NCBI RefSeq assembly: GCF_900166635.1
Contig: NZ_LT800497.1
Location: forward strand, 596,303 to 660,302
Length of the DNA: 64,000 bases
Direction: 5' to 3'
DNA from: Oceanobacillus timonensis
GTDB lineage: Bacteria > Bacillota > Bacilli > Bacillales > Amphibacillaceae
Part shown: in pieces, positions 8,850 to 18,035 of the stretch
How positions within the stretch are numbered: the first letter of the stretch is position 1
Layout of the letters: each line of letters starts with the position of its first letter
Program-made: the position numbers and the translations under genes
Notes under the pieces: model-generated
What the model saw: only the letters and a program-made list of their open reading frames with translations
What the model was told of the DNA's origin: nothing
The model's database searches: none

Positions 8850-10475
8850 ATGTCAAATCATGATAATGAAAAAATCGATAAACAGTCCGATAAACAGTCC
8901 AAAGAAGAAGTAGTGAAGTCGAAAAATATCGCTGTATCCTTTCATGATAACCGACATGCAGATGATTTAAAATCTACCCTGACCAACGTTTTTAAAAGGA
9001 AAAAAAATCAAAAGAAAAAAGAAAAGGTATGGCCGTTAAAAGATATTACCTTTACCGGCTACCAAGGGGAGATTTTAGGAATTATCGGTTCAAACGGTGC
9101 CGGCAAAACGACATTGAGCAAGATTATTACCGGTATTCTAGAAAAGGACGCAGGAACGATGCACGTCGATGGGAATGTCACGGCGCTCTTCTCCTTTGGC
9201 ATGGGCTTTAACAAAGAACTGACTGGAAGAGAAAATGTCTATTTAAATGGCATGATGCTTGGTATTAAGAAGCAGTTGATCAATGATTATATTGAAGATA
9301 TTCATGCCTTCTCCGAAATCGGGCAGTTTTTTGATCAGCCGATGAAATATTATTCCAGCGGGATGAAGGCACGGCTTGGTTTCAGTGTCGCGTCGCATTT
9401 GCAGCCGGAAATTCTTATTTTGGATGAGGCATTAAATACAGGAGACGTGAAATTTGGACAGAAAGCAGCGGAGAAGTTGAAGCAGCTGGTTGCCAACGCC
9501 AAAATGGTAGTCATTGTCACCCATAGTTTGCGTTACGCGCAAAAAAACTGTGACCGGTTAATCTGGCTGGATAATGGTTACGTCAAGGAAATTGGGGACC
9601 CCAAAACAGTCGTTGAACATTATAAAGCGACCGTTCCGCCAGTTGCACGTCAAAACAGGCAAAAGCGCAGTTTGAATGTTACCAAGACAGAAACCAATGT
9701 CAGTGATAAATCGATTCTCAAAGCGGAGGACGTCGGCGTATTTTTCAAGCTTCAAAATAAAAAAGAAAAATACTGGGCGTTAAGACATGTCAATTTTGAT
9801 ATCAAAGAAGGCGAAGTTGTCGGGATTATCGGACATAACGGCGCCGGGAAAAGCACGCTTTGTAAAACGATTACCAATATATTGAAGCCTGATGAAGGAA
9901 ACCTGACTGTAAACGGGCAGACTTCCTCTCTGCTTGGTTATGGAACGGGCTTTAACGCCCAACTGACGGGCACCGATAATATTTATTTAAATGCGATGCT
10001 GTTGGGAATTCCCCGAGAGCGCGTGGATGAAAAATACGATGAGATTATTGAATTCTCCGGGATAAGAAAAGCCATTGATAAACCGGTGAAGCATTACTCT
10101 TCCGGAATGAAATCGCGGCTTGGCTTTAGTATCGCGGCTATTTTAAAACCGGATGTATTTATTGTGGACGAGGCCTTGTCTACAGGAGACCTCGCCTTCC
10201 AGGAAAAAGCCAGCGTACGTATCCAGGAAATGATGGATCACGCCAAAGCGGTCATCATTGTTTCCCATAGCATGGGATTCGTAGAAAAAGTATGTACCAG
10301 AGGCATCTGGATGGAACAAGGACAGGTCAAATTCGACGGCTCAGCAGAAGAAGCAGTCGCTAAATACCGCGAAGCAATGGGCGTTCAGAAAAAGCCAGTA
10401 AAGAAGAATACAAGGACAGTAAATGCCAACAAACCAGCCGGAACAAATAATGTACAGAGTGTAGAACAAAAATAA
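8850..10475 (+). CDS. tagH: TagH-like polymer-export ATPase with two fused nucleotide-binding domains
   Basis: This cytoplasmic ATPase partners the TagG-like permease. Two complete ABC domains are present. The first has Walker A GSNGAGKTT, signature YSSGMKARLG and Walker B ILILDEAL (about residues 75-245). The second has GHNGAGKST, YSSGMKSRLG and VFIVDEAL (about 305-490). A Lys/Gln-rich linker joins them and a basic tail follows. B. subtilis TagH has a single domain plus a C-terminal extension, so this tandem form is unusual. The start at 8850 (MSNHDNEK) follows an AAAAGAGG site. A longer frame from 8730 reads through the intergenic hairpin and is rejected. Confidence 0.9.
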   Translation: MSNHDNEKIDKQSDKQSKEEVVKSKNIAVSFHDNRHADDLKSTLTNVFKRKKNQKKKEKVWPLKDITFTGYQGEILGIIGSNGAGKTTLSKIITGILEKDAGTMHVDGNVTALFSFGMGFNKELTGRENVYLNGMMLGIKKQLINDYIEDIHAFSEIGQFFDQPMKYYSSGMKARLGFSVASHLQPEILILDEALNTGDVKFGQKAAEKLKQLVANAKMVVIVTHSLRYAQKNCDRLIWLDNGYVKEIGDPKTVVEHYKATVPPVARQNRQKRSLNVTKTETNVSDKSILKAEDVGVFFKLQNKKEKYWALRHVNFDIKEGEVVGIIGHNGAGKSTLCKTITNILKPDEGNLTVNGQTSSLLGYGTGFNAQLTGTDNIYLNAMLLGIPRERVDEKYDEIIEFSGIRKAIDKPVKHYSSGMKSRLGFSIAAILKPDVFIVDEALSTGDLAFQEKASVRIQEMMDHAKAVIIVSHSMGFVEKVCTRGIWMEQGQVKFDGSAEEAVAKYREAMGVQKKPVKKNTRTVNANKPAGTNNVQSVEQK

Positions 10476-10564
10476 AGTCTTCAATTAAAACATGTTATAA
10501 TTTAGAGTCAATACTAAAATCAATGATTGAGTTAAGTAAATAAATATGGTTATAACAACTAATT

Positions 10565-10768
10565 AGCGGAAGAAAAACACGGAGACTCCTGTGGGAATGC
10601 GTAGTGTGAAGACCCTGCAGAAAAAAGCGAACTTCTTTTTTACCCGCGGGGCATAAGAGCGACTTTAGCTCTGTCTGCGCCTGCCGGCTTGCCAATCGCT
10701 AAGTCTCCTTTATCGAGGAGGCTGAGGACAAGCCCACGGAAAGCGTAGTGTTTTTCTGGAGCGGTAGC
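10565..10768. repeat. Bacillaceae-type palindromic intergenic repeat, copy 2 with internal insert
   Basis: The ends match copy 1 at 7578 (GCGGAAGAAAAACACGGAGA at the start, GTAGTGTTTTTC at the end). About 70 extra bases (near 10642-10711) interrupt the middle, themselves of a GC-rich repeat-like composition. The two copies flank tagG-tagH in direct orientation. The 367-base gap 10476-10842 holds nothing else. Confidence 0.8.
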
Positions 10769-10842
10769 TTTTAATATTCATTTATATAATAGTATTTAAA
10801 GCTTGTTGAATAAAGGATCAGAGAAAAAATGGTGGTGTCATC

Positions 10843-12798
10843 ATGGCAGGAGTTATCAAAAAAATAGTAGCAGAACCAGTAGACTGGTTTATCTACTCGG
10901 TTTTAGGAGAGAAGCAGCGGAAGAAGCTCTTAAACCTCTTAAGCACCCGGCAAAAAGATACAATTAAACGGGTTCTGCTCGGAAAAAAAGAAGCAGAGAG
11001 ACAGCATCTGAAGCAAATAAAGTACCATTTATATGATTTGGGCTTTATCGATAAAGGGCTGGAAGATTTGGAGATCTATATCGAGGAGGCCAATGACCCG
11101 TCCTTAAAAAGAACAGCAGCCTGGGAAAAGGTACTTTGGCATGCCAATCAATATCATGAAAAAGACGCTGCAATTGCGCTGGAGTATATGCCGCTGGCAG
11201 AAATGGGCGAACTTCAGCCTGACCAGCAACGGCGCATTGCCATTATCAAAGCAGAACTGCTCGATGCAATCGGCAGGCGAGAGGAAGCAAGCCAAGTGCT
11301 AACAGACGCGCTACAAACAGGAGAGCATGCCGATATTTATCTCGCTTTAGCGAACTTGGAAACAGCTATCACGGATCGATTTGTTTATATGAATAAAGCT
11401 TTCTCTCTATACAACTTGGATAACATTGCCACAGATGCAACCGGCCAGTATGACGGGCTTCATACCCTGAAAACACAAGATGATACCACGGATGGTCCGC
11501 TTATCTCTGTGATTATCCCTGCCTATAATGCCGGGGATGGCATCCGGGTAGCCATTGAATCAATGCTTCATCAGACATGGCAGAACATCGAACTGTTGAT
11601 TGTCGATGATCATAGCCCGGATAATACCTTAGAGATTGTACAGGAATATGCCGAAAAAGACAGCCGAATCAAGGTATTACAGACACCGCAAAACAGCGGT
11701 CCTTATATTGCCAGAAACATTGCCCTGGAAGCAGCATCGGGCGAATTTGTAACAGTGAACGATTCCGATGACTGGTCACATGCTTCTAAATTAGAGGTAC
11801 AGGCCAAGCATCTGATAGCCAATAAAGACGTAATTGCCAATACGTCGGAACATGCACGGATCACAGAAGAGATGAAACTTTACCGTCGGGGGACGCCTGG
11901 AAAATATATTTTCCCGAATATGTCATCGATTATGTTTCGCAGGCAGCCAGTCATGGAGAAACTCGGTTTTTGGGACAGCGTCCGTTTTGCAGCAGATGGC
12001 GAATTTAAACGCCGTTTGTTAAAAGCGTTTGGCATACGGGCTTACGCAGATGTGGCAACGGGGCCGTTATCCCTGCCGCGCCAAGCCGTTACATCGTTAA
12101 CAGGAAGCTCCGCATTTGGCTATAATGGTTTCTTTATGGGAGTACGTAAAGAGTATGTGGAATCATTGGAATACCATCATCAGCAGGCAGCGCATCTTCG
12201 CTATGCTTATCCGATGACCGTCCGCCCATTCCCGGTTCCGGAACCGATGTGGCCGGCTAAGGAAGAAAAGACAGAGGGTGTCCGGAAGTTTGACCTTGTG
12301 ATTGCCGGGGATTTCCGAGCCTTGAATGAAGCGGATTGGCACGTCTTTCATACCTGCTTCCATTCCGAGGCGCATCGAATCGGGCTGGTGCAAATCAATG
12401 CTTATGATTTCACCCTTCCGAAAAAAATAGCAGATGCGGTCCGCGAGCACATCGATGGCGACCGTCTGCAGATGCTTGTTTATGGAGAAAAGATTGCTGC
12501 CCGAAAAGTGGTGTGCATCAATCCGGCCATTTACCAGTATCAACAGAAGTACCTGCCTCATCTGACAACGGATGAACTGCAGGTTGTGCTGACAGCGTCA
12601 CCTGACAACGAAGAGAGCTTGAACAACGCTGCTGGGCATATGGAAAACTATTTCGGACAGCCGGGCGTGTGGTTTCCGGCGAATGAACAGATCCAACAGG
12701 AAATCGGGCAGATTATTTCAGTAACGGATATCCAACAGGCATATACCAACCGTTTATGGGGAAAGAGTTGTCTTGACGATGAAACAACCAATCAATAA
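10843..12798 (+). CDS. large glycosyltransferase family 2 with helical N-terminal region
   Basis: A 651-residue protein. Residues 1-210 are helical and TPR-like in texture (KYHLYDLGFIDKGLEDLE, YLALANLE). Residues about 220-330 are a GT2 catalytic domain with VIIPAYNAGDGIRVAIESML, LIVDDHSPDNT and the DxD-like NDSDDWSH. The C-terminal third has RFAADGEFKRRLL and TGSSAFGYNGFFMG followed by an uncharacterised region. It overlaps the next gene by 20 bases, and that gene encodes a paralogue of the same architecture. This suggests a duplicated pair acting on the same polymer. The start has a GGTGG-type site. Confidence 0.87.
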   Translation: MAGVIKKIVAEPVDWFIYSVLGEKQRKKLLNLLSTRQKDTIKRVLLGKKEAERQHLKQIKYHLYDLGFIDKGLEDLEIYIEEANDPSLKRTAAWEKVLWHANQYHEKDAAIALEYMPLAEMGELQPDQQRRIAIIKAELLDAIGRREEASQVLTDALQTGEHADIYLALANLETAITDRFVYMNKAFSLYNLDNIATDATGQYDGLHTLKTQDDTTDGPLISVIIPAYNAGDGIRVAIESMLHQTWQNIELLIVDDHSPDNTLEIVQEYAEKDSRIKVLQTPQNSGPYIARNIALEAASGEFVTVNDSDDWSHASKLEVQAKHLIANKDVIANTSEHARITEEMKLYRRGTPGKYIFPNMSSIMFRRQPVMEKLGFWDSVRFAADGEFKRRLLKAFGIRAYADVATGPLSLPRQAVTSLTGSSAFGYNGFFMGVRKEYVESLEYHHQQAAHLRYAYPMTVRPFPVPEPMWPAKEEKTEGVRKFDLVIAGDFRALNEADWHVFHTCFHSEAHRIGLVQINAYDFTLPKKIADAVREHIDGDRLQMLVYGEKIAARKVVCINPAIYQYQQKYLPHLTTDELQVVLTASPDNEESLNNAAGHMENYFGQPGVWFPANEQIQQEIGQIISVTDIQQAYTNRLWGKSCLDDETTNQ

Positions 12799-14935
12799 AA
12801 CAGAACTCCGCACACGTCTCCAGCACGTAGAGGGGGAGTTAGCGATAAAAAGAAAAGAAGAGGAAGCGTTGAAGGAGACTTATAGACACTATAAGTCTGC
12901 CTTTTTGTATGCAGACACCTTGAAACGAACAGCAAAAGGCTGGAAAAAAGGCAGTGTTTCCCTGGCAAAAGCTATTCCTTCTTATGCGCTGGGGCGGAGA
13001 AATATCAAAAAACTATACAGTAAAGCTTATAAACAAAAGGACGCAAGCAACCAGCTGAAGGCGATCAAGAATTACTTGTATGACCTTGGTTTTGAAGAAC
13101 GCGCTCTGCGTGATTTGCAGGATAGGCTATACCATTCCGACAATAAATATTTGGTCAAAGCAGTAGCATGGGAACTCGGTTTTTGGTTCGCCAATAAACT
13201 GACACCAAATAGAGCTGCACAAGCGCATGTCTATTTAGAAATAGCGTTGGAAGAAGAACAAAATACGGATATACGCCGTCGTATTATCATCCTCCTCGCC
13301 GAAACGTATAAAATAATGGGACAATCTTCTAAAGGTATGCAGCTGATCAAAGATGCCCTTCAACAGGATAAGCATCCGGACTTATTACTGGCACTGGCTA
13401 ACCTGTGCTCCAATCCGGATGACCGCATCTTTTGGATCAATGAAGTCCTCCGTGCCTATCAGCTGGAGCCGCTTTTTATCAATCAGAAAATCGCAGGCGG
13501 CTATCTCTATGATCAATTGGACACCAACCCGATTCAGATAAAAGAGGAGCTGGATGAACAGCCGAAAATAACGGTTATCATCCCGGCATACCATTCGGAA
13601 TCGGGCATTTCTGTTGCATTACGGTCGCTGACAAAGCAGACCTGGACCAATCTGGAAATCATCGTGGTGGACGACTGCAGTCCGGACGAGACCGCTGCGG
13701 TAGTCAAAGCATGGATGCAGCAGGACGAGCGGATTCAACTCCTGCAGACAGAAACCAATTCCGGTCCGTATGCGGCCAGAAATATTGCCCTGAATCAAGC
13801 TACGGGAGCGTTGGTGACCATTAACGATGCAGACGACTGGTCGCACCCGCGAAAAATAGAAATGCAGGCACGCCATCTGCTGAACAATCCGGATGTTATC
13901 GCCAATACATCGGAGCATGCCAGACTGACAGAGGATTTATATCTATACCGCAGAGGCATGCCGGGAAAATATATTTTTTCCAATATGTCATCAATTATGT
14001 TCCGCAGACGTCCTGTTTTAGAAAAGGTCGGCTACTGGGATCAGGTGCGCTTTGCCGCAGACAGTGAATTTAAAAAACGGCTGGCGCTCACCTTTGGAGC
14101 GGAGAAGGTACAAGACGTGCCAACCGGACCGCTTTCTTTCCCGATGCAGTCTTCCGGTTCGTTAACGGGCAGCTCTTCCTTTGGATATAATGGCTTTTTA
14201 ATGGGAGCGCGCAAGGAATATGCGGAAGCACATAACCGGATGCACCAGCAGGCAGATAGTCTCTATTTTCCTTATCAGCAACAGACGCGCCCTTTTCCGG
14301 TACCCAAGCCGATGCTGGAAAAAGGAGCCCTGCATCAGGTCGATGTGGTCTATATCGCTGATTTTCGACGCTATGACAAGGAGATATGGAAGGAAATCAA
14401 TATCCTGAAGGAAATAGGTCTTACCATCGGCCTGATTCAATGCGGAATATATGATTTGAAACAAACCAAGTTTATTCATGCGAAAGTCAGAGAGCATCTC
14501 GATGGAGAACAAGTAAGCATGCTTGTATACGGCGAAAAAGCAGCAGCACAGCTGACCATCATTAAAAACCCGCTGATTTTTCAGGATAAACAGCGCTATC
14601 TGCCGGAACTGCAGAGCCCTGCAGCCAAAGTCATTATCGATCAAGTGCCGGCGAAAAACAATACAGCATACAGCATGCGCCGCGCTGCCATGCGGCTGCA
14701 CCGTTATCTGGGGCATCCTGCAACATGGTATCCGGCAAGTACGGAAATCAGAGAACAACTGATTGAAGAACAAAGCCATAGTCTGCGTTATTATCCTGTG
14801 GCAGCTTTCAATTGGACGAATGAAAAACAGGCATTTATCAATATGCTGCAGGATAATTTTGTGATTCACAGTAAATCCGGCACTGTTCCCGAAAAGAAAC
14901 AGGAGGAAGGAGAACAAGAAGATGGCAGAGGATAA
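12779..14935 (+). CDS. large glycosyltransferase family 2, paralogue of the upstream gene
   Basis: A 718-residue protein. The N-terminal ~90 residues are basic and coiled-coil-like. They are followed by the same helical module as the upstream protein (NYLYDLGFEERALRDLQ) and a GT2 domain with VIIPAYHSESGISVALRSL, VVDDCSPDET and NDADDWSHPRK. The C-terminal segment is also shared (RFAADSEFKKRL, TGSSSFGYNGFLMGARKEY). The ATG at 12779 is used; an in-frame TTG at 12773 has slightly better ribosome spacing. It overlaps the previous gene by 20 bases and the following ATP-grasp gene by 14 bases. The three are therefore translationally coupled and probably form one functional unit. Confidence 0.87.
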   Translation: MKQPINKTELRTRLQHVEGELAIKRKEEEALKETYRHYKSAFLYADTLKRTAKGWKKGSVSLAKAIPSYALGRRNIKKLYSKAYKQKDASNQLKAIKNYLYDLGFEERALRDLQDRLYHSDNKYLVKAVAWELGFWFANKLTPNRAAQAHVYLEIALEEEQNTDIRRRIIILLAETYKIMGQSSKGMQLIKDALQQDKHPDLLLALANLCSNPDDRIFWINEVLRAYQLEPLFINQKIAGGYLYDQLDTNPIQIKEELDEQPKITVIIPAYHSESGISVALRSLTKQTWTNLEIIVVDDCSPDETAAVVKAWMQQDERIQLLQTETNSGPYAARNIALNQATGALVTINDADDWSHPRKIEMQARHLLNNPDVIANTSEHARLTEDLYLYRRGMPGKYIFSNMSSIMFRRRPVLEKVGYWDQVRFAADSEFKKRLALTFGAEKVQDVPTGPLSFPMQSSGSLTGSSSFGYNGFLMGARKEYAEAHNRMHQQADSLYFPYQQQTRPFPVPKPMLEKGALHQVDVVYIADFRRYDKEIWKEINILKEIGLTIGLIQCGIYDLKQTKFIHAKVREHLDGEQVSMLVYGEKAAAQLTIIKNPLIFQDKQRYLPELQSPAAKVIIDQVPAKNNTAYSMRRAAMRLHRYLGHPATWYPASTEIREQLIEEQSHSLRYYPVAAFNWTNEKQAFINMLQDNFVIHSKSGTVPEKKQEEGEQEDGRG

Positions 14936-16268
14936 ATCATATGAAGCATTGATTGATCAGCTTATCGAAAAAGAAGCACAACTGGATCATACCAAAGCAA
15001 GTATCGCCAAGACAGATAAACAAATCAAAAAAATCATGAAGAGCAATACGTATCAAAAAACAGCTTCTGTCCGCAAGCTCCTTCCTTCCGGGAAAGAAAA
15101 AGACAATTATATTGCGTATTTAGAAGAACAGCTCCTGAACAAGCAATCAGAAGAGCTTTTGCTGAAGGAACAGTTATTGGAAGCGCAGCAAGAACAGGAG
15201 CAATTGGATTATGATACACTGTGGCGATATATCAAAGAAAAGAAAGATACCGGACAAATCATTTCTGAATTAGATAAACGCATCGAACAGAAAAAGCTAG
15301 AAGACCGTCATTTCCGGTATATCCTGGAAGCAACGGCACGCCAGTTTCAACAAGAAGAAACAGCCTTTAAACAGCGTGTTTTCACGAAAGTATTAGAAGG
15401 GGCAAGAGAACATGCCTCGGAATTCATGGTACGGGCAGGGTTGACGGAAGAGCCAGTGTCCCTTTCGGATGTTGCCTCCTATCGTGCCTGTATGAATATG
15501 CGGGTTCGACAGTACCAATTGGCTGGCACCTTGCCGGAATATACGCTGGATGATAAGCAAGTAGCTTACCGGTTTATGCAAAAACAAGGAATGCGTACAC
15601 CGCATAGTCCAGAAGAGATATATACGATCGATACACTGCCGGAACAAGAAAATATCGTCATCAAGCCGGCAGATGGAGCTGGAGGACGTGGCGTTTACAT
15701 TGTATACGGTTCTAGTGATATAATAAGTGTAAAGACAGGAGAGACATTATCCAACTGGTCGCTGCTGAAGCACCGGATGGAGAAGGACCTTTTGGAAAAG
15801 AAAGTCGCACAGGATGCGTGGCGTATCGAAGAATTAATCTTGGAAGATACCGACAAAAAAGTATCCGGACGTGACGTGAAATTTTATTGCTTTTACGGCA
15901 AGGTTGGCGTTGTCTTAGAAATCATCCGGACCCCGGAGATGACATACTGCTGGTGGGATGGACAAGGGGAACGCATTCAAACCGGAAAATATGACGATAA
16001 AGCATTTCAAGGGAAAGGTGTCTCCAAAGAAGAAATCGACATGGCAGAGCGAATCAGCAGTCAAATTCCCAGTCCGTTTATGCGAATCGACTTTTTAAGG
16101 TCCGAGGATGGACTTATTTTTGGAGAATTTACACCGAAACCAGGCAACTATGAGGCATTTAATGATAAAATAGATACGTATTTAGGAAATTTATTTATCG
16201 AAGCGCAAGCAAAATTGGATAAAGACTTGCTTCAGGGGAAGGTATTTGAGATATTTAAAGAAGCATAG
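14922..16268 (+). CDS. TupA-like ATP-grasp protein (teichuronopeptide-type)
   Basis: A 448-residue protein. Residues 1-160 are coiled coil and begin with a variant of the Ser-x-x-Trp/Tyr-x-x-Thr-x-x-x-Arg motif (KSNTYQKTASVRKLL). Residues about 195-440 form an ATP-grasp domain. It includes IVIKPADGAGGRGVYIVYG, the strand DVKFYCFYGKVGVVLEI, and MRIDFLRSEDGLIFGEFTPKPGNYEAF with the metal-binding Asp/Glu residues. This pattern is that of TupA-like ATP-grasp enzymes. TupA is required in alkaliphilic Bacillus for teichuronopeptide, a polyglutamate-polyglucuronate wall polymer. The overlap with the glycosyltransferase gene and a GGAGGAAGGAG site support coupled translation. The exact substrate is not known. 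Confidence 0.78.
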   Translation: MAEDKSYEALIDQLIEKEAQLDHTKASIAKTDKQIKKIMKSNTYQKTASVRKLLPSGKEKDNYIAYLEEQLLNKQSEELLLKEQLLEAQQEQEQLDYDTLWRYIKEKKDTGQIISELDKRIEQKKLEDRHFRYILEATARQFQQEETAFKQRVFTKVLEGAREHASEFMVRAGLTEEPVSLSDVASYRACMNMRVRQYQLAGTLPEYTLDDKQVAYRFMQKQGMRTPHSPEEIYTIDTLPEQENIVIKPADGAGGRGVYIVYGSSDIISVKTGETLSNWSLLKHRMEKDLLEKKVAQDAWRIEELILEDTDKKVSGRDVKFYCFYGKVGVVLEIIRTPEMTYCWWDGQGERIQTGKYDDKAFQGKGVSKEEIDMAERISSQIPSPFMRIDFLRSEDGLIFGEFTPKPGNYEAFNDKIDTYLGNLFIEAQAKLDKDLLQGKVFEIFKEA

Positions 16269-16313
16269 CAGGAAAATGATGAATTAAAATGGATAAATCA
16301 GGAGGATCAGGGC

Positions 16314-17936
16314 ATGAGTGAGAATAATGCCGAATGGCTAGCGCATTTGACATCAGAAGTCATTTCTGATGTACACGGAAGTTTATTAGATGCATACGTT
16401 ATTGCACTGGAAGGATGGCGCAGAGGTCTGAAATTAAGATGGCACGTGGAAAATTCGGAAAAATTCAGTGAAATGGTTACATGGTATACAGACAGACCAG
16501 GACAATTATTTTCATTAAGTTCAGCGAACCGCACGCATTATTTCTTCCGTTCCAGAGGCGATAAAGTAACCAATGAAGCGGTCTATACCGGAAAAGATAA
16601 GGGAAACTCCCTAGAACATTTGCGGAAGAATGGGGTAGCTGTGCCAAACGGGAAAATATTCACTGGCGATGAAAGCAAAGAAGCCATCAAGAAATACGCG
16701 GAAGAACTCGGTTTTCCGGTTGTCTTAAAGCCAAAAGACGGCAGCTTTGGCCGCGGCGTCTTTGTGAACATTACCAGCCCAGCGGAATTGGAGGCATGTC
16801 TGGACTATACCAAAGAGCTGGGAACCGATGAGGATCTCATTGTGGAGCAGCATATCGCCGGAAAAGATTACCGCATTTATATTGTAGGAGATGAAGTTGT
16901 CGGAGCAATGCATCGTCAGCCGCCAAACGTTGTCGGAGATGGTGTACATACGCTGGAACAGTTAATCGATCAGAAAAATGCAGAGCGGGAAAAAAATCCG
17001 CGTCTGGTGAGCTGTCTGATTACGGTAAACGATGAGTTAACAGACTTTATTGCCAGAGAAGGGCGAACACTCACGTCGATTCCTGAAAAGAATGAGCTTG
17101 TCTATTTAAACTTCAAAGGCAATATCTCACTTGGCGGCGATCCGATTGATGTGTTGGACGACCTGTCTGCAGAAGTGAAAGAAACCGCCTTGCAAGCCAT
17201 ACGTTCTGTGGAAGGACTGACACACGGAGCAGTTGACTTAATGGTGAACGAAGCGGATAACCAGGCCTATGTGATTGAACTGAATCCTACAGCACAGCTG
17301 GGCGGATTATTATATCCAATCCAGGGGAAATCACGGGATATTCCTAAAGCAATCATGGATTATTACTTCCCGGAAACAAAAGAAAATAAAGTAACGCAGA
17401 TTAACACTTTCTTCGACTTTCATGATGTATTGGACCCGCTCCAAAATCGGGATGCAACAGTGACAACCGTCACACCATGCCCGCAGCAGAAAGTCTATAT
17501 GAAGAAATACATTGTTGTCGGTGATGTCCTGGACATCGGCTATCATCGCGGCCTTCGCAAACAGGCATTTGAACGGGAGCTGCACGGATATATCATGACT
17601 AAAGAAATTGGCGATATCGAAATCGTGGTTGCCGGCACAGATCCGGAAATGGTAGAAGACTTCAAGCACGGCATCTGGGAAGATGAAGAACGGGCATCCG
17701 TGATGGAAGTATTAGAAGAAGAGGTGGACGAGCCGGTTAAAGTCGGTTTCGAAATCAAAACAGACCTGAAAACACAGATAGAAGAATTGAAATGGTACCA
17801 ACGGGAACTGGAAGAAACAGAGCTTGCACTGAAGAAAGCAGAATTAAGACGGAGAAAGCATTATGAAAGCCTCTCTTGGAAGGCAACCTCGCCGATTCGT
17901 GCGGTTGGCTCGGTTTTCAAGAAGTTTAAGGGATAA
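16314..17936 (+). CDS. cyanophycin-synthetase-like ATP-grasp ligase with acylphosphatase-like domain and SWK tail
   Basis: A 540-residue protein. Residues 1-95 include VIALEGWRRGLKLRWHVE and HYFFRSRGDKVTNEAV, as in the region before the ATP-grasp of cyanophycin synthetase. Residues about 95-355 are the ATP-grasp, with VVLKPKDGSFGRGVFVNI, the glycine-rich ISLGGDPIDV and the metal-site VIELNPTAQLGG. Residues about 395-480 read like an acylphosphatase domain (KKYIVVGDVLDIGYHRGL, HGYIMTKEIGDIEIVVAG). The catalytic Arg after the Gly-Tyr is replaced by His. A coiled coil and the tail SLSWKATSPIRAVGSVFKKF close the protein. There is no Mur-ligase domain. It probably forms amide bonds for the wall polymer; the substrate is unknown. 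Confidence 0.8.
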   Translation: MSENNAEWLAHLTSEVISDVHGSLLDAYVIALEGWRRGLKLRWHVENSEKFSEMVTWYTDRPGQLFSLSSANRTHYFFRSRGDKVTNEAVYTGKDKGNSLEHLRKNGVAVPNGKIFTGDESKEAIKKYAEELGFPVVLKPKDGSFGRGVFVNITSPAELEACLDYTKELGTDEDLIVEQHIAGKDYRIYIVGDEVVGAMHRQPPNVVGDGVHTLEQLIDQKNAEREKNPRLVSCLITVNDELTDFIAREGRTLTSIPEKNELVYLNFKGNISLGGDPIDVLDDLSAEVKETALQAIRSVEGLTHGAVDLMVNEADNQAYVIELNPTAQLGGLLYPIQGKSRDIPKAIMDYYFPETKENKVTQINTFFDFHDVLDPLQNRDATVTTVTPCPQQKVYMKKYIVVGDVLDIGYHRGLRKQAFERELHGYIMTKEIGDIEIVVAGTDPEMVEDFKHGIWEDEERASVMEVLEEEVDEPVKVGFEIKTDLKTQIEELKWYQRELEETELALKKAELRRRKHYESLSWKATSPIRAVGSVFKKFKG

Positions 17937-17956
17937 GGATTAGCGGATTAAAGGAT

Positions 17957-18009
17957 GTTCAAAAAGTTCAATAAAAAAGACACGGTGAATTTCATTGGAC
18001 TTTTTGAAC
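17957..18009 (+). other. inverted repeat between ATP-grasp genes
   Basis: GTTCAAAAAGT and ACTTTTTGAAC are perfect inverted arms enclosing about 31 bases. There is no T run directly after it, so it may be an RNA-processing or attenuation hairpin or a short dispersed repeat. Confidence 0.5.
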
Positions 18010-18035
18010 TTGGACGATAACAGGAGGATATGAAC

